In this document: positions 8,976-17,754 of the stretch, one piece after another
Numbering within the stretch: position 1 is the first letter of the stretch
Layout: each line of letters starts with the position of its first letter
From: Pseudohongiella sp.
GTDB taxonomy: Bacteria > Pseudomonadota > Gammaproteobacteria > Pseudomonadales > Pseudohongiellaceae
Reading direction: 5' to 3'
Length of the DNA: 64,000 bases
Assembly (NCBI RefSeq): GCF_011050365.1
Contig: NZ_DRFV01000008.1
Location: 1 to 64,000, forward strand
Translations under genes and position numbers: made by a program
The notes under the pieces: generated by a model
The model's database searches: none
Told to the model about the DNA's origin: nothing
Seen by the model: the letters and a program-made list of their open reading frames with translations, nothing else

Positions 8976-10001
8976 ATGACAATATCGACCGGCATCAATG
9001 GTTTTGGCCGCATCGGCAGGCTGGCGCTGCGCGCCGCCTGGGACCGACATATTCTGCAGATTACCCACATTAATGATCCGGCAGGTGATACTGCGACACT
9101 GGCACATCTGTTGAACTTCGACTCGGTACATGGTCGCTGGCATCACGAGGCGCGGGCCGACAGTGGGCCAGATGGCGAATTCATCATCATTGAAGATCAG
9201 CGAATCCGGGTCACGCAGAATACACAAATCGCTGACACCGACTGGTCGGCATGCCAGGTCGTGATTGAAGCCTCTGGTAAAATGAAAACCAAAGCATTGT
9301 TGCAGGGCTACCTTGACCAGGGTGTGCGTCGAGTTGTGGTCACCGCACCGGTCAAGGAAGACGACGTACTTAACGTGGTGATGGGTGTTAATGACAATGA
9401 ATACGACCCGGCTCTTCATAGTATAGTGACCGCAGCGTCCTGCACCACCAACTGCCTGGCACCTGTGGTCAAGGTGATTCATGAATCACTGCGCATCAAA
9501 CACGGTTCCATGACCACGATTCACTCGGTGACCAACACCCAGACCATTCTCGATGCACCACACAAGGATCTGCGCCGCTCGCGTGCCTGCGGCCTGAGCC
9601 TGATTCCCACCACCACCGGGTCAGCCACGGCCATCACGCATATCTTTCCCGAGCTCAAGGGCAAACTCAATGGCCATGCCGTGCGGGTGCCTTTGTCCAA
9701 TGCATCACTAACCGACTGCGTGTTTGAAGTTGAACAACCAACCACCGCAGAGGCAGTCAACGACCTGTTCAAAGCCGCCGCTGCCGGCCCGTTGCAGGAC
9801 ATTCTGGGATACGAGGAACGACCGCTGGTCTCTATCGACTACAAAACTGATCCGCGCTCCAGCATCGTTGATGCGCTGTCTACCATGGTGATCAATGGCA
9901 CACAGGTGAAAATCTATGCCTGGTATGACAACGAGTGGGGTTACGCCAATCGCACGGCCGAACTGGCCGAGCGGGTTGGCCGAATCGATCAGGACGGCTA
10001 G
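8976..10001 (+). CDS. ArsJ-associated glyceraldehyde-3-phosphate dehydrogenase
   Basis: The 341-residue GAPDH has the N-terminal NAD-binding motif INGFGRIGR, the catalytic SCTTNCLAP (Cys156) and the C-terminal [10 protein letters not shown]. Its neighbour arsJ identifies the specialised arsenate-resistance paralogue. In that pathway GAPDH uses arsenate in place of phosphate to form 1-arseno-3-phosphoglycerate, which ArsJ exports. The start follows a GGAG eight bases upstream. It begins only 45 bases after the Mla lipoprotein gene. No arsR gene lies nearby, although this pair is commonly found next to arsR. A purely glycolytic role is possible but less likely in this context. Confidence 0.9.
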   Translation: MTISTGINGFGRIGRLALRAAWDRHILQITHINDPAGDTATLAHLLNFDSVHGRWHHEARADSGPDGEFIIIEDQRIRVTQNTQIADTDWSACQVVIEASGKMKTKALLQGYLDQGVRRVVVTAPVKEDDVLNVVMGVNDNEYDPALHSIVTAASCTTNCLAPVVKVIHESLRIKHGSMTTIHSVTNTQTILDAPHKDLRRSRACGLSLIPTTTGSATAITHIFPELKGKLNGHAVRVPLSNASLTDCVFEVEQPTTAEAVNDLFKAAAAGPLQDILGYEERPLVSIDYKTDPRSSIVDALSTMVINGTQVKIYAWYDNEWGYANRTAELAERVGRIDQDG

Positions 10002-10013
10002 CCTGTAACCATT

Positions 10014-11249
10014 ATGCTGGCCAACCTGTCCTCCGACATCAAACAGTATCTGGTAGTCACCGGCAACTACTGGGCGTTTACGCTGACCGATGGTGCACTG
10101 CGCATGCTGGTTGTGTTGCACTTCCACAGCCTGGGTTACAGTCCCCTGCAGATTGCCATGTTATTTCTGTTCTACGAGATTTTTGGTGTCATCACCAATC
10201 TCTGCGGCGGCTGGCTGGGCGCCCGTATCGGTCTCAACCGCACCATGAACATCGGGCTGTTTCTGCAGATACTGGCGCTGGGCATGCTGCTGGTGCCCGC
10301 CGCCATGTTGACCGTGCCCTGGGTGATGGCGGCGCAGGCATTATCGGGTACCGCCAAGGATCTGAACAAAATGAGCGCCAAAAGTGCCATCAAGATACTG
10401 GTGCCCGCCGATGCCCAAAACAGTCTGTATCAGTGGGTGGCCTTGCTGACCGGGTCCAAGAATGCGCTGAAAGGTGCGGGCTTTTTTATGGGGGGCGCCC
10501 TGCTTACGGCTATCGGTTTTGCCGGCGCAGTAATGGCGATGACTGCAGGCCTGTTGCTGGTATTTTTGACCAGCCTGTTGTTATTGAAAAAAGACCTTGG
10601 GCGCGCTACCAACAAGCCCCGCTTCACTGATATTTTTTCCGGGGACCCGGCGATCAATCGGTTGTCCGCAGCACGAATGTTTCTGTTCAGTGCGCGCGAT
10701 GTCTGGTTTGTGGTAGCGCTGCCGGTGTACCTGTCACAAACACTGGACTGGGATCACTGGCAGACCGGTGGCTTCCTCGCCGCCTGGGTAATAGCTTACG
10801 GTATTGTGCAGGCGCTGGCACCGCGCCTGACAGGCATTGCCAGGGCAGCGCCCGACGGACGCAATGCGCTGCGCTGGGCCTGCATCCTGGCGACAGTACC
10901 AGCGTTAATAGCACTGGGACTGATGAGTTCGACAGCCGTGAGTATTTTCATGAACCCGGCGACAGTACTCATTGTCGGTCTGATGATGTTTGGTGTGGTA
11001 TTCGCCATCAATTCGGCGTTGCACAGCTACCTGATAGTCAGCTATGCGCGCGCGGACGGTGTCTCACTGGACGTCGGCTTTTACTACATGGCCAATGCCA
11101 TGGGCCGTTTGTTGGGTACGGTGTTGTCGGGCTGGGTGTTTCAGGTCGCCGGCCTGGTCGCGTGTCTGTGGATTTCCTGCGCCATGATTGTGCTAACGGC
11201 GCTGATCTCGATCAGATTGCCAGCGCGACATCAGGGTCTGAGTTCGTAA
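10014..11249 (+). CDS. arsJ: Organoarsenical efflux MFS transporter ArsJ
   Basis: This 411-residue major facilitator protein has about 12 hydrophobic helices and lies 12 bases after the GAPDH gene, the diagnostic arrangement. ArsJ extrudes 1-arseno-3-phosphoglycerate, which then hydrolyses to arsenate outside the cell. The N-terminal segment (NYWAFTLTDGALRMLVVLHF) and the GTAKDLNKMSAKSAIK stretch fit the ArsJ subfamily. The 3' end overlaps the convergent methyltransferase gene by 19 bases. Confidence 0.92.
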   Translation: MLANLSSDIKQYLVVTGNYWAFTLTDGALRMLVVLHFHSLGYSPLQIAMLFLFYEIFGVITNLCGGWLGARIGLNRTMNIGLFLQILALGMLLVPAAMLTVPWVMAAQALSGTAKDLNKMSAKSAIKILVPADAQNSLYQWVALLTGSKNALKGAGFFMGGALLTAIGFAGAVMAMTAGLLLVFLTSLLLLKKDLGRATNKPRFTDIFSGDPAINRLSAARMFLFSARDVWFVVALPVYLSQTLDWDHWQTGGFLAAWVIAYGIVQALAPRLTGIARAAPDGRNALRWACILATVPALIALGLMSSTAVSIFMNPATVLIVGLMMFGVVFAINSALHSYLIVSYARADGVSLDVGFYYMANAMGRLLGTVLSGWVFQVAGLVACLWISCAMIVLTALISIRLPARHQGLSS

Positions 11250-12289
11250 ACACAGAAACCATCTTCGGCCAGCAACAAGCGACATTGGGAAAAATATTTA
11301 CCGGCGTGTTTCTCCAGTGGCACAAACTGATTAACGACGAAAATGGCCCGCGTGCTGCGGCGGCTTAAGCGCGAAGCGGCGGCGAGGAACTTTTCTGTCA
11401 GCGTGTCGCTGACGGCAAAGCCCTGGTGGAAAGGCGGGTTACAGAGAATCATGTCAAAGCGGCCACGGATGTTGCCCGCGCAATCATCCGCGACGCAATC
11501 AACCGTCAGGCCATGTCCGGCAAAATTTCTTTGCGCTGCGTCAATAGCCGCCACGTTATTGTCAGTAGCACAACGTGTCTCTACATCCCACTCTTTGGTT
11601 GCCAGCATCAGGTAGCCCCAGCCACAACCCAGGTCAAGCACGCTGTTTACTGATTTCATATAGCGCTGAATGGTGGGCAGAACGGTCGTCAGCAACTCAC
11701 TGCCGCGGTCGATTTTTTCCCAGCCGAACACGCCCGGCTTGGAATAAAACGTGACGTTTTTATGTTGCACCTGGCGCAGTTGTCCATAGTCGTTGTCTGG
11801 CAACAATTGTTTATCGGTCAGCGATACTGGCCGGTTAAAATTTGCCAGATAACTGTTACCAACTTTGCGGGTGTTGTTCTTCAGACCGTAGGTTTTTGCC
11901 GTATTTTTGGCAATGGACTTAAGGCCATCCTGTTTGCCGCCAATGATCGTCAACACGCCATCATGACTCAGGTGTCTGAGGGCCTGATTGATACAATGGT
12001 GCGCCACCAGTTTTTCTTTGGAAACGCGATACACAATGCTCGGGAACTCGCCCAGCTGCGAGAAATCGAAATCACTGAGCAGTGTCGTGACGCCTTTGGA
12101 CTGGAGATCTGCATGAATATCATAGCGGTTGGTCATGGCTGTTAAAGCGGCAGCGCCGGGTACCGTCATCAGTGATTCAACCGGCAGACTTTCATCCACA
12201 ACCCACAAAGTGGGCTGCATGTCTGCGCCCGGAGACAACTGTTGCAGCACCAGGCTCAGGTTGTGATCTTTTACGCCAGACGTGCTCAA
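11231..12289 (-). CDS. rRNA (guanine-N2) methyltransferase, RsmC/RlmG family
   Basis: The protein is a class I SAM-dependent methyltransferase of about 352 residues with the two-domain RsmC/RlmG layout. A degenerate N-terminal methyltransferase-like half is followed by a catalytic half with the SAM motif VLDLGCGWGYL and the catalytic NPPFHQG. The family makes m2G in 16S or 23S rRNA; sequence alone does not decide between RsmC (G1207) and RlmG (G1835). The most plausible start is a TTG at 12289 overlapping the rsuA stop (TTGA), since no ATG fits and upstream residues are rsuA in another frame. It is translationally coupled to rsuA and convergent with arsJ. Confidence 0.85.
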   Translation of the reverse strand: MSTSGVKDHNLSLVLQQLSPGADMQPTLWVVDESLPVESLMTVPGAAALTAMTNRYDIHADLQSKGVTTLLSDFDFSQLGEFPSIVYRVSKEKLVAHHCINQALRHLSHDGVLTIIGGKQDGLKSIAKNTAKTYGLKNNTRKVGNSYLANFNRPVSLTDKQLLPDNDYGQLRQVQHKNVTFYSKPGVFGWEKIDRGSELLTTVLPTIQRYMKSVNSVLDLGCGWGYLMLATKEWDVETRCATDNNVAAIDAAQRNFAGHGLTVDCVADDCAGNIRGRFDMILCNPPFHQGFAVSDTLTEKFLAAASRLSRRSTRAIFVVNQFVPLEKHAGKYFSQCRLLLAEDGFCVYELRP

Positions 12290-12978
12290 GAGCTGACATC
12301 TCCGATCTCGGCCCGGGTCAGTGCCCGGTACTCGCCCGGTGCCAGTGCAGTGTCGAGTTCGATGCCGCCCACCTTGATCCGGTGCAATTTTTCCACGTGT
12401 CGGCCACAAGCCGCGAACATGCGCTTGACCTGATGGTAACGACCTTCACCAATGCTGACTTCCACCTGCTGGCCCTGCAGTGATCTGAGCATGGCGGGTC
12501 TGGTCGGTTTGACCTCATTGCGCAGGGTAAAACCCTCGCTGAAGCGTTGCACAATGGCCTCATCAATCGGTGCATCCAGTTCCGCCACATAGGTTTTCAT
12601 GCATTCGCGCCGCGGCGAGATGATGCTGTGCACCCATTGGCCATCATCACTGAGCAACACCAGACCAGTGGTGTCCTTGTCGAGACGACCGGCAATGCTC
12701 AGGTCATCACCATCAAAACCCATCAGATCAAGCACGGTAGGATAATCGCCGTCAGTGGTGGCGCAGACATAACCTTCAGGTTTGTACAACATGAAGTATC
12801 GTGGTCCGCGTATTTCCACGACCTCATCGTCCAGCATCACGGTATCTTCAATGGTAATGCTGAGCGAGGCGCTTTTGACGACCTCATCATTTACCGTCAC
12901 TCGCTTGCCCCTCAGGGCCCGACGCGCCAGCTCGCGGGACAGTTCAGTGGCATGAGCGAGGAATTTATCCAGACGCAT
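12286..12978 (-). CDS. rsuA: 16S rRNA pseudouridine(516) synthase RsuA
   Basis: RsuA isomerises U516 of 16S rRNA. The protein has an N-terminal S4 RNA-binding domain (MRLDKFLAHATELSRELA) followed by the RsuA/RluB catalytic domain with the nucleophilic Asp in GRLDKDTTGLVL. The EGRYHQVKRMF and LAPGEYRALT signatures are also present. The start at 12978 gives 230 residues and aligns with the family N-terminus MRLDKF. In-frame starts at 12999 (ATG) and 13014 (TTG) are also possible because none has a clear Shine-Dalgarno site. It forms a two-gene operon with the methyltransferase gene. Confidence 0.93.
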   Translation of the reverse strand: MRLDKFLAHATELSRELARRALRGKRVTVNDEVVKSASLSITIEDTVMLDDEVVEIRGPRYFMLYKPEGYVCATTDGDYPTVLDLMGFDGDDLSIAGRLDKDTTGLVLLSDDGQWVHSIISPRRECMKTYVAELDAPIDEAIVQRFSEGFTLRNEVKPTRPAMLRSLQGQQVEVSIGEGRYHQVKRMFAACGRHVEKLHRIKVGGIELDTALAPGEYRALTRAEIGDVSS

Positions 12979-13251
12979 GGGAAATTTGGCAGAGGACATG
13001 GGCAATGGCTTCAATAAGGTGGCGTGATGATTGTTTGATTGAAATAGTGACTGATCTGAGCGACAACCGATTCAGTCAGCCTCTCACGCACCCAGCCAGG
13101 TGTCGCTAGCATAGCAGGCCAGACATGGCGCAACAAACCGGCGATCGGTTTACTGCCCTCTCCAGCTGGCTTTTAGCAGTCATCAGCAGGCCAATTACCG
13201 GAAACTTTCGTATACACTCGACATAACTTACTTGTTGCGAGGTGCCGAACA
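12979..13251. other. Intergenic region between rsuA and the serine hydrolase gene
   Basis: This divergent spacer should hold promoters for rsuA (minus) and the serine hydrolase (plus). No convincing -35/-10 pair, tRNA or repeat was recognised. A minus-strand open stretch of about 34 codons from an ATG at 13112 lacks a ribosome binding site and was not called. Confidence 0.4.
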
Positions 13252-14325
13252 TTGACTGTGCTACCGACCCTGCTGACCAGAACGCTGCGTTACGTCTGCC
13301 ATTCAGTGCTGATAATCGGCTGCCTGCACTCTCCGGCGATGGCGCAGAACATGGATCGGGCCAGCATCATTGAGACGCTGAAGCTGGAACAGCTGGGCCA
13401 ACAGGCCGGGGAGCTGCCCAGAATCCACAGCTTGCTGATCAGTCATCAGGGCGAGCGTATTTTTGAACAGTATTATGCCGGGCGCACAGCCAACCAGCCG
13501 GCCAATATGAAATCGGCCTCCAAAAGTGTGATCTCGGCACTCGTGGGCATTGCCATCGACCAGGGTTACATCAGTAGCATAGATGAGCCGGTCGCCACGT
13601 TCTTCCCGGCATTCAACCATCCCCAATCACCTGAGCAATGGCAGTCACTGACTATTCGCCACCTGCTGACGATGCAGGCCGGATTGCAAAGTACCAGCGG
13701 ACGAAACTACGGTCGCTGGGTGGTAAGCGATGACTGGGTAGAGAGCGCCCTGTCCCGGCCCTTTATCGCCGAACCCGGCTCAAACATGATCTACAGCACC
13801 GGCAGCACTCATATTCTGTCCGCGATCCTGACCACCGCCACGGGCATGAGCACACGCGAATTTGCCCAGCAGTATCTGGCGTCTCCGATGGGCTTTCGCA
13901 TGGCGTACTGGAGCCAGGATCCGCAGGGCATCTTTTTTGGTGGTAACGATATGGAGATCACGCCGCGGCAAATGCTCGCCTTTGGTGAATTGTACCTGAA
14001 CAACGGGCAGTACAATGACACGCAGATCGTATCGACTGACTGGGTTGAGCGTTCGCATCAGTCACACGCAGTATCCCCACGTGGCCAGGGTCGTTTTTAC
14101 GGCTACGGCTGGTGGCTGCGTGAGATGGCCGGCATGCTGGTGCCATTGGCATGGGGATATGGCGGGCAGCTGATTTTTGTTGTCGAAGAGTACGACCTGG
14201 TGATTGTAGCAACCTCCGACAGCACACCCGGCAGTGGTCGATCTGGTCACTTGCGACAACTTTATGCGTTTATGGAAAATAATATTCTTGCCCGATTACA
14301 GGCAGAAAACGCCTCGGCCTGGTAA
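13252..14325 (+). CDS. Exported serine hydrolase, beta-lactamase/class C family
   Basis: This 357-residue penicillin-binding-protein-like hydrolase has an N-terminal signal peptide ending near SPAMAQ (about residue 32). The SxxK motif in MKSASKSV holds the nucleophile, and a tyrosine motif of the YxN type appears as YST. A C-terminal GYGGQ strand stands where KTG/HxG is expected. This fits the family of esterases and 6-aminohexanoate-dimer hydrolase-like proteins more than true AmpC beta-lactamases, so antibiotic resistance is not implied. The TTG at 13252 is chosen because GAGG lies nine bases before it; GTG at 13258 is the alternative. It appears monocistronic. Confidence 0.85.
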   Translation: MTVLPTLLTRTLRYVCHSVLIIGCLHSPAMAQNMDRASIIETLKLEQLGQQAGELPRIHSLLISHQGERIFEQYYAGRTANQPANMKSASKSVISALVGIAIDQGYISSIDEPVATFFPAFNHPQSPEQWQSLTIRHLLTMQAGLQSTSGRNYGRWVVSDDWVESALSRPFIAEPGSNMIYSTGSTHILSAILTTATGMSTREFAQQYLASPMGFRMAYWSQDPQGIFFGGNDMEITPRQMLAFGELYLNNGQYNDTQIVSTDWVERSHQSHAVSPRGQGRFYGYGWWLREMAGMLVPLAWGYGGQLIFVVEEYDLVIVATSDSTPGSGRSGHLRQLYAFMENNILARLQAENASAW

Positions 14326-14466
14326 CACATTTCCATTTACCAATTACCGGTGTCGGGCATACCCAACATGCCTTCACGGCCGAATCAATGGCTTAGCAAA
14401 AGGCCCGCTAATGTGTCCCGTTAACACGACAGTTTTTGGCACTTTTTTAGGAGTTTTTTTAAAATT

Positions 14467-14484
14467 TTCAGGGTAATACCTGAA
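14467..14484. promoter_or_regulatory. Palindrome and AT-rich leader upstream of the DUF1328 gene
   Basis: TTCAGG-N6-CCTGAA is a perfect 6-bp dyad. It lies downstream of an AT-rich tract (14440-14468) and upstream of a -10-like CATAAT/TAATCT near 14508. Three ATAC words spaced seven or eight bases apart run through it. It looks like a regulator-binding site with an upstream AT-rich element for the small stress-type gene at 14580, but no regulator is identified. Confidence 0.4.
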
Positions 14485-14579
14485 TACTGGATACTTTGCT
14501 ATCTGGCATAATCTTTGCGACTATGTAACTTGCAAACAGGGATTCATTCGACACAATGATGTCTTAGGAGGATAGCAAT

Positions 14580-14753
14580 ATGTTGAGTTGGGCTATTACA
14601 TTTTTGATCATTGCCATCATCGCAGGCCTATTGGGCTTCACTGGCATCGCAGGCACGGCAGTTGGTATTGCTGAATTATTGTTCTTTGTCTTTATCATTC
14701 TGTTCATCGTTGCGATGATCGCACGCGCCGTTCGCGGCAAACCGCCGGTCTAG
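14580..14753 (+). CDS. DUF1328 (YtjA-like) small membrane protein
   Basis: This 57-residue protein is almost entirely two hydrophobic helices: [20 protein letters not shown], then a [11 protein letters not shown] turn and a second helix ending [12 protein letters not shown]. That is the pattern of DUF1328/UPF0391 inner-membrane proteins, which have unknown function and often show stress-responsive expression. A perfect AGGAGG lies eight bases before the ATG. It shares the intergenic block with the small lipoprotein gene at 14954. Confidence 0.9.
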   Translation: MLSWAITFLIIAIIAGLLGFTGIAGTAVGIAELLFFVFIILFIVAMIARAVRGKPPV

Positions 14754-14902
14754 CCGCGTACCTGTACATTGCCGGGTGAAAGGAGTGACCTGACAAAGGA
14801 CTGATAGATGCAATGGAGTGCACAAGGGACTATAAGGACGAGAAGCAGAAGAAGGATTTTTGAATAACCGGTGTGTGTTATGTCACACTATCAAGGAAAG
14901 TC

Positions 14903-14925
14903 AGCTAGCCACGAGCCGGCTAGTT
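14903..14925. repeat. Hairpin between the two small genes
   Basis: CTAGCC (14905-14910) and GGCTAG (14918-14923) pair around a 7-base loop and can extend to 8 bp with an A-T and a G-T pair. It sits about 30 bases before the ribosome binding site of the small lipoprotein gene. It could be a weak attenuator or an mRNA stabiliser; there is no T-tract. Confidence 0.4.
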
Positions 14926-14953
14926 GGCTGTTTAATAATGTCCAGGAGGATAT

Positions 14954-15097
14954 ATGAATAAGCTTTATTTACTTTTTATTGTCGCTGTATTGGGCCTGGC
15001 TGCCTGTGAGCAGCAAGGTCCGGCTGAAGAAGCGGGTGAAAACATCGACGAGGCCATGGAAGAAGTGGGCGATGAGATTGATGACGCGACCAATTAA
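14954..15097 (+). CDS. Small acidic lipoprotein (47 aa)
   Basis: The protein has a short signal peptide ending in the lipobox GLAAC (Cys18). A very acidic helical tail rich in Glu, Asp and Ala follows (about 25-47; AGENIDEAMEEVGDEIDDATN is spaced like a short amphipathic helix). A strong AGGAGG site precedes the ATG. The tail resembles small stress-type lipoproteins that accompany DUF1328 genes, but no characterised family is assigned. Position 193 bases after the DUF1328 gene and on the same strand suggests joint expression. Its stop is 7 bases from the convergent RND gene end. Confidence 0.8.
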   Translation: MNKLYLLFIVAVLGLAACEQQGPAEEAGENIDEAMEEVGDEIDDATN

Positions 15098-15104
15098 GTT
15101 GCCG

Positions 15105-17606
15105 TCACCCTGCTACTGACTTCCCCGCGGTAACAAAGCGGCTCAGAAGCAGCGGCAGTAAGCAAAGGTCTGCCAGCAGCGCCAGCAACATTGCCAGCGC
15201 TGTTAGCAGTCCGAACACAACACTCGGCACAAAATCCGAGAATGCCAGCATCGAAAAGCCGGCACCGATCAACAGACTTGTATAAAGCATTGCCATACCG
15301 ACTGTGGCGTGCGAACGTGTGACCGCCTCCGCCGCATTCCCTGCCTTTTTCAATTCCGCCAGATACCGGTGCACATAGTGTATGGTATCGTCCACGGCTA
15401 TCCCCATCACGATCGCAGCGATGGTAATAGTCATCAGATCCAGCGGCAAACCGACCCAGCCCATAACGCCAAAAATGGCAGCAGTTGATAACAGGTTCGG
15501 CGCGATAGCAACCAGCGCCACTGTCAGTGATTTAAAGATCAGCATAAAAGTCAGCGTTAACGCGATGTAGACAATTGCCAGCGTGGTGACCTGAGAGTCA
15601 GCGAGTTGTTGCATGATATCCTGATACAACATAAACAGATTGGTCAGCTGGTATTCCGATTCCGCTATCCCTAGTTCGGACATGTCGTTCTTCACACTCT
15701 GCAGCAAACCGGCACGGTTGAGACCTTCAGTCAGGTCTTCCACCCAGATATTGAACCGAACCTGATTGTTGTCTTCATCGAAGAATGATCCGATGAGGTC
15801 GTCGCGAAACGATTCATCCATCATCCAGTACAGCGCGGTGAGTTCATATTCGGTCAGCGGCCGATCATTATTCACTTCACGCGCCAGATCCGTCATGTTG
15901 ACCGGCGACAGTATGCGCCCGGTGGCATCATAACGATTGAGCCGGTTCTGGATACGTTGCATGCTCAACACGCTTTCAGCACTCATCACGATATCCGGAT
16001 CGCCCGATTGTTCGGGCAAGGTGTAGATGATGTCCAGCGGAGTGGTGCCGCCAAAGTGCTGATCAATGTAGGCGAGTTCCTGATAGATCTGGGTAGAGGG
16101 TTTGAAGTAGTTGATGAAGCTGTTCTCCACACTCAACCGCATGGCACCTGACACGCCCACACCCAGTATCAACAGACACAGCACCCAGACCACCGCCTGG
16201 TATTTCAGTACCAGTGCGCGAAAGCCTTTAACCAGCGCAACCAGCACTGACAAATCCTTGCGAACTTTTTCCCGTGGCAGCAGGTCGATCAGCACCGGGA
16301 ACAGTATCAGACTTACCACAATCGACACCGACATCGCGATAATCATCATCCAGCCGAAGGAGATAACCGGCTGGATGCCACTGAAAACCAGTGAGGCAAA
16401 ACCCACCGATGTGGTGATGCCGGCAAAAAAGCAGGGCCCCATCTTTTCATCCAGCGTAGCGCGGACCAACTCGCGCTGCGTCAGACCATTGTCACTTTCG
16501 GCTAACTGGCGGTACTGCACAATCAGATGGATGACGATGGCCAGGGTCAGAATAAGCTGCAACGCGATAAAGTTGGCCGAGATCACTGTCGCTTTCATGC
16601 CAAACATGGCCAGCAGGCCTATCGTTGGCAGTACGCTGCAAATACAACACACCACCGGAATCAGGATCCAGCGCAGACTTCTGAACAGAATCAGAAGCAC
16701 AAGGCAGATCATCACTGCTATCGCGGCACCGAAAATGACCAGATCATTACTGATAATTTCAATGAGCTGATAGGCGATGACGTGCACGCCGCCCAGTCTG
16801 ATATTTGCCTCGTCGGCATACTCGGCGGCAAGTGCCCGTAGCTGATCAATTTCTTCGATACGGGTTTGCTCAAGCGCCTGTTCAATGGGCTCCCGCTCTA
16901 TGCTGAGGGTTTCCAGTTCCTGCTGTTCTTGTTGCGTCAGTTCGCGATCCACACTGGCGCTGTTGAGGGCGTTGATGCGGCCGTTGAGTTCCTGCAGGCG
17001 AGCATCAGTGCGAAACAGAATTTGCAATGCTGCCGCAGTCTGTTCACGATTGACCAACAGATCCGCGTAGATGGGGTGATCGTCGAATTCCTCTTCAATC
17101 TGCTGCATCTGAAACTCACCATCATTGATGGTCATGTTTTCCAGATCGCCGCTGACGTCCTGTACGTTGTCAACATTGGCAAAAAGCGGCACATTCAGCA
17201 TATTGCGCACGGACTCGACGCGTTCCATCGCGAGCACGGCAGCGGTCAGGGAGCGGATACTGGTAAAGGTGGTCTCGGAATACAGTTCGTGGCCAGTGGG
17301 CTCATACGTGAGCAGCAGGAATTCCTGCGGCGCATAGCGCTGATTGACATCCTGGGTCTGGATATACAGTTCATTGCCCTGGGTGAGCAAGGTGTCTGGG
17401 GATGCGTCGATTTCAAAGTGACGGGCCTGCCAGCCCAGTATTGCAACCAGTATCAGGAAGCCCGCAAGAATGGTCCCGGGCCAGTTCAGCATCAGCTTGA
17501 TGAAACCGGCTTTCAGCGAACTGAAGATTCCCTCTGCCTGTTGTGATTTATCCTGCCTCGCCGTGTCCTGCGAGGGCACATCCTGTTCAGACTTTGGCGA
17601 TGGCAT
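15105..17606 (-). CDS. RND-superfamily exporter (MMPL-like permease)
   Basis: This 833-residue inner-membrane protein has the RND layout. One helix (about 38-58) precedes a large periplasmic loop, followed by five helices, a second single helix, a second loop and five more helices. A charged Gln/Glu-rich helical segment (about 245-290) in the first loop looks coiled-coil. Conserved SSD-type helices include GITTSVGFASLVFSGI and GIAVDDTIHYVHRY, the latter carrying the proton-relay aspartates. It resembles the MMPL/hopanoid-exporter group more than AcrB-type drug pumps (shorter, and no adjacent membrane-fusion gene). The substrate is unknown. GAGGAG precedes the ATG at 17606. It is divergent from the SDR gene. 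Confidence 0.88.
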   Translation of the reverse strand: MPSPKSEQDVPSQDTARQDKSQQAEGIFSSLKAGFIKLMLNWPGTILAGFLILVAILGWQARHFEIDASPDTLLTQGNELYIQTQDVNQRYAPQEFLLLTYEPTGHELYSETTFTSIRSLTAAVLAMERVESVRNMLNVPLFANVDNVQDVSGDLENMTINDGEFQMQQIEEEFDDHPIYADLLVNREQTAAALQILFRTDARLQELNGRINALNSASVDRELTQQEQQELETLSIEREPIEQALEQTRIEEIDQLRALAAEYADEANIRLGGVHVIAYQLIEIISNDLVIFGAAIAVMICLVLLILFRSLRWILIPVVCCICSVLPTIGLLAMFGMKATVISANFIALQLILTLAIVIHLIVQYRQLAESDNGLTQRELVRATLDEKMGPCFFAGITTSVGFASLVFSGIQPVISFGWMMIIAMSVSIVVSLILFPVLIDLLPREKVRKDLSVLVALVKGFRALVLKYQAVVWVLCLLILGVGVSGAMRLSVENSFINYFKPSTQIYQELAYIDQHFGGTTPLDIIYTLPEQSGDPDIVMSAESVLSMQRIQNRLNRYDATGRILSPVNMTDLAREVNNDRPLTEYELTALYWMMDESFRDDLIGSFFDEDNNQVRFNIWVEDLTEGLNRAGLLQSVKNDMSELGIAESEYQLTNLFMLYQDIMQQLADSQVTTLAIVYIALTLTFMLIFKSLTVALVAIAPNLLSTAAIFGVMGWVGLPLDLMTITIAAIVMGIAVDDTIHYVHRYLAELKKAGNAAEAVTRSHATVGMAMLYTSLLIGAGFSMLAFSDFVPSVVFGLLTALAMLLALLADLCLLPLLLSRFVTAGKSVAG

Positions 17607-17754
17607 CCTGCGACTCCTCACTGCAATGGACGCCCAGAATAGAAGTATTGTCATGCAAAGTCTACGCTGCCGCATGCATTGCTATCAGCGTTCAGCTTGT
17701 TTATGATTTTCTGATACTTGCAACTCCGATAATAATCACAAAGAAGGATGTTTT

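Noticed and set aside
13012-13112. A 34-codon minus-strand frame from an ATG at 13112 in the rsuA upstream spacer
   Set aside because: No ribosome binding site and no recognised family; the frame is open a little further upstream but has no ATG there. It cannot be supported as a gene.
13252-14325. AmpC-type beta-lactamase
   Set aside because: The SxxK motif is present, but the Tyr and KTG-equivalent motifs are variant, fitting esterase-like relatives instead.
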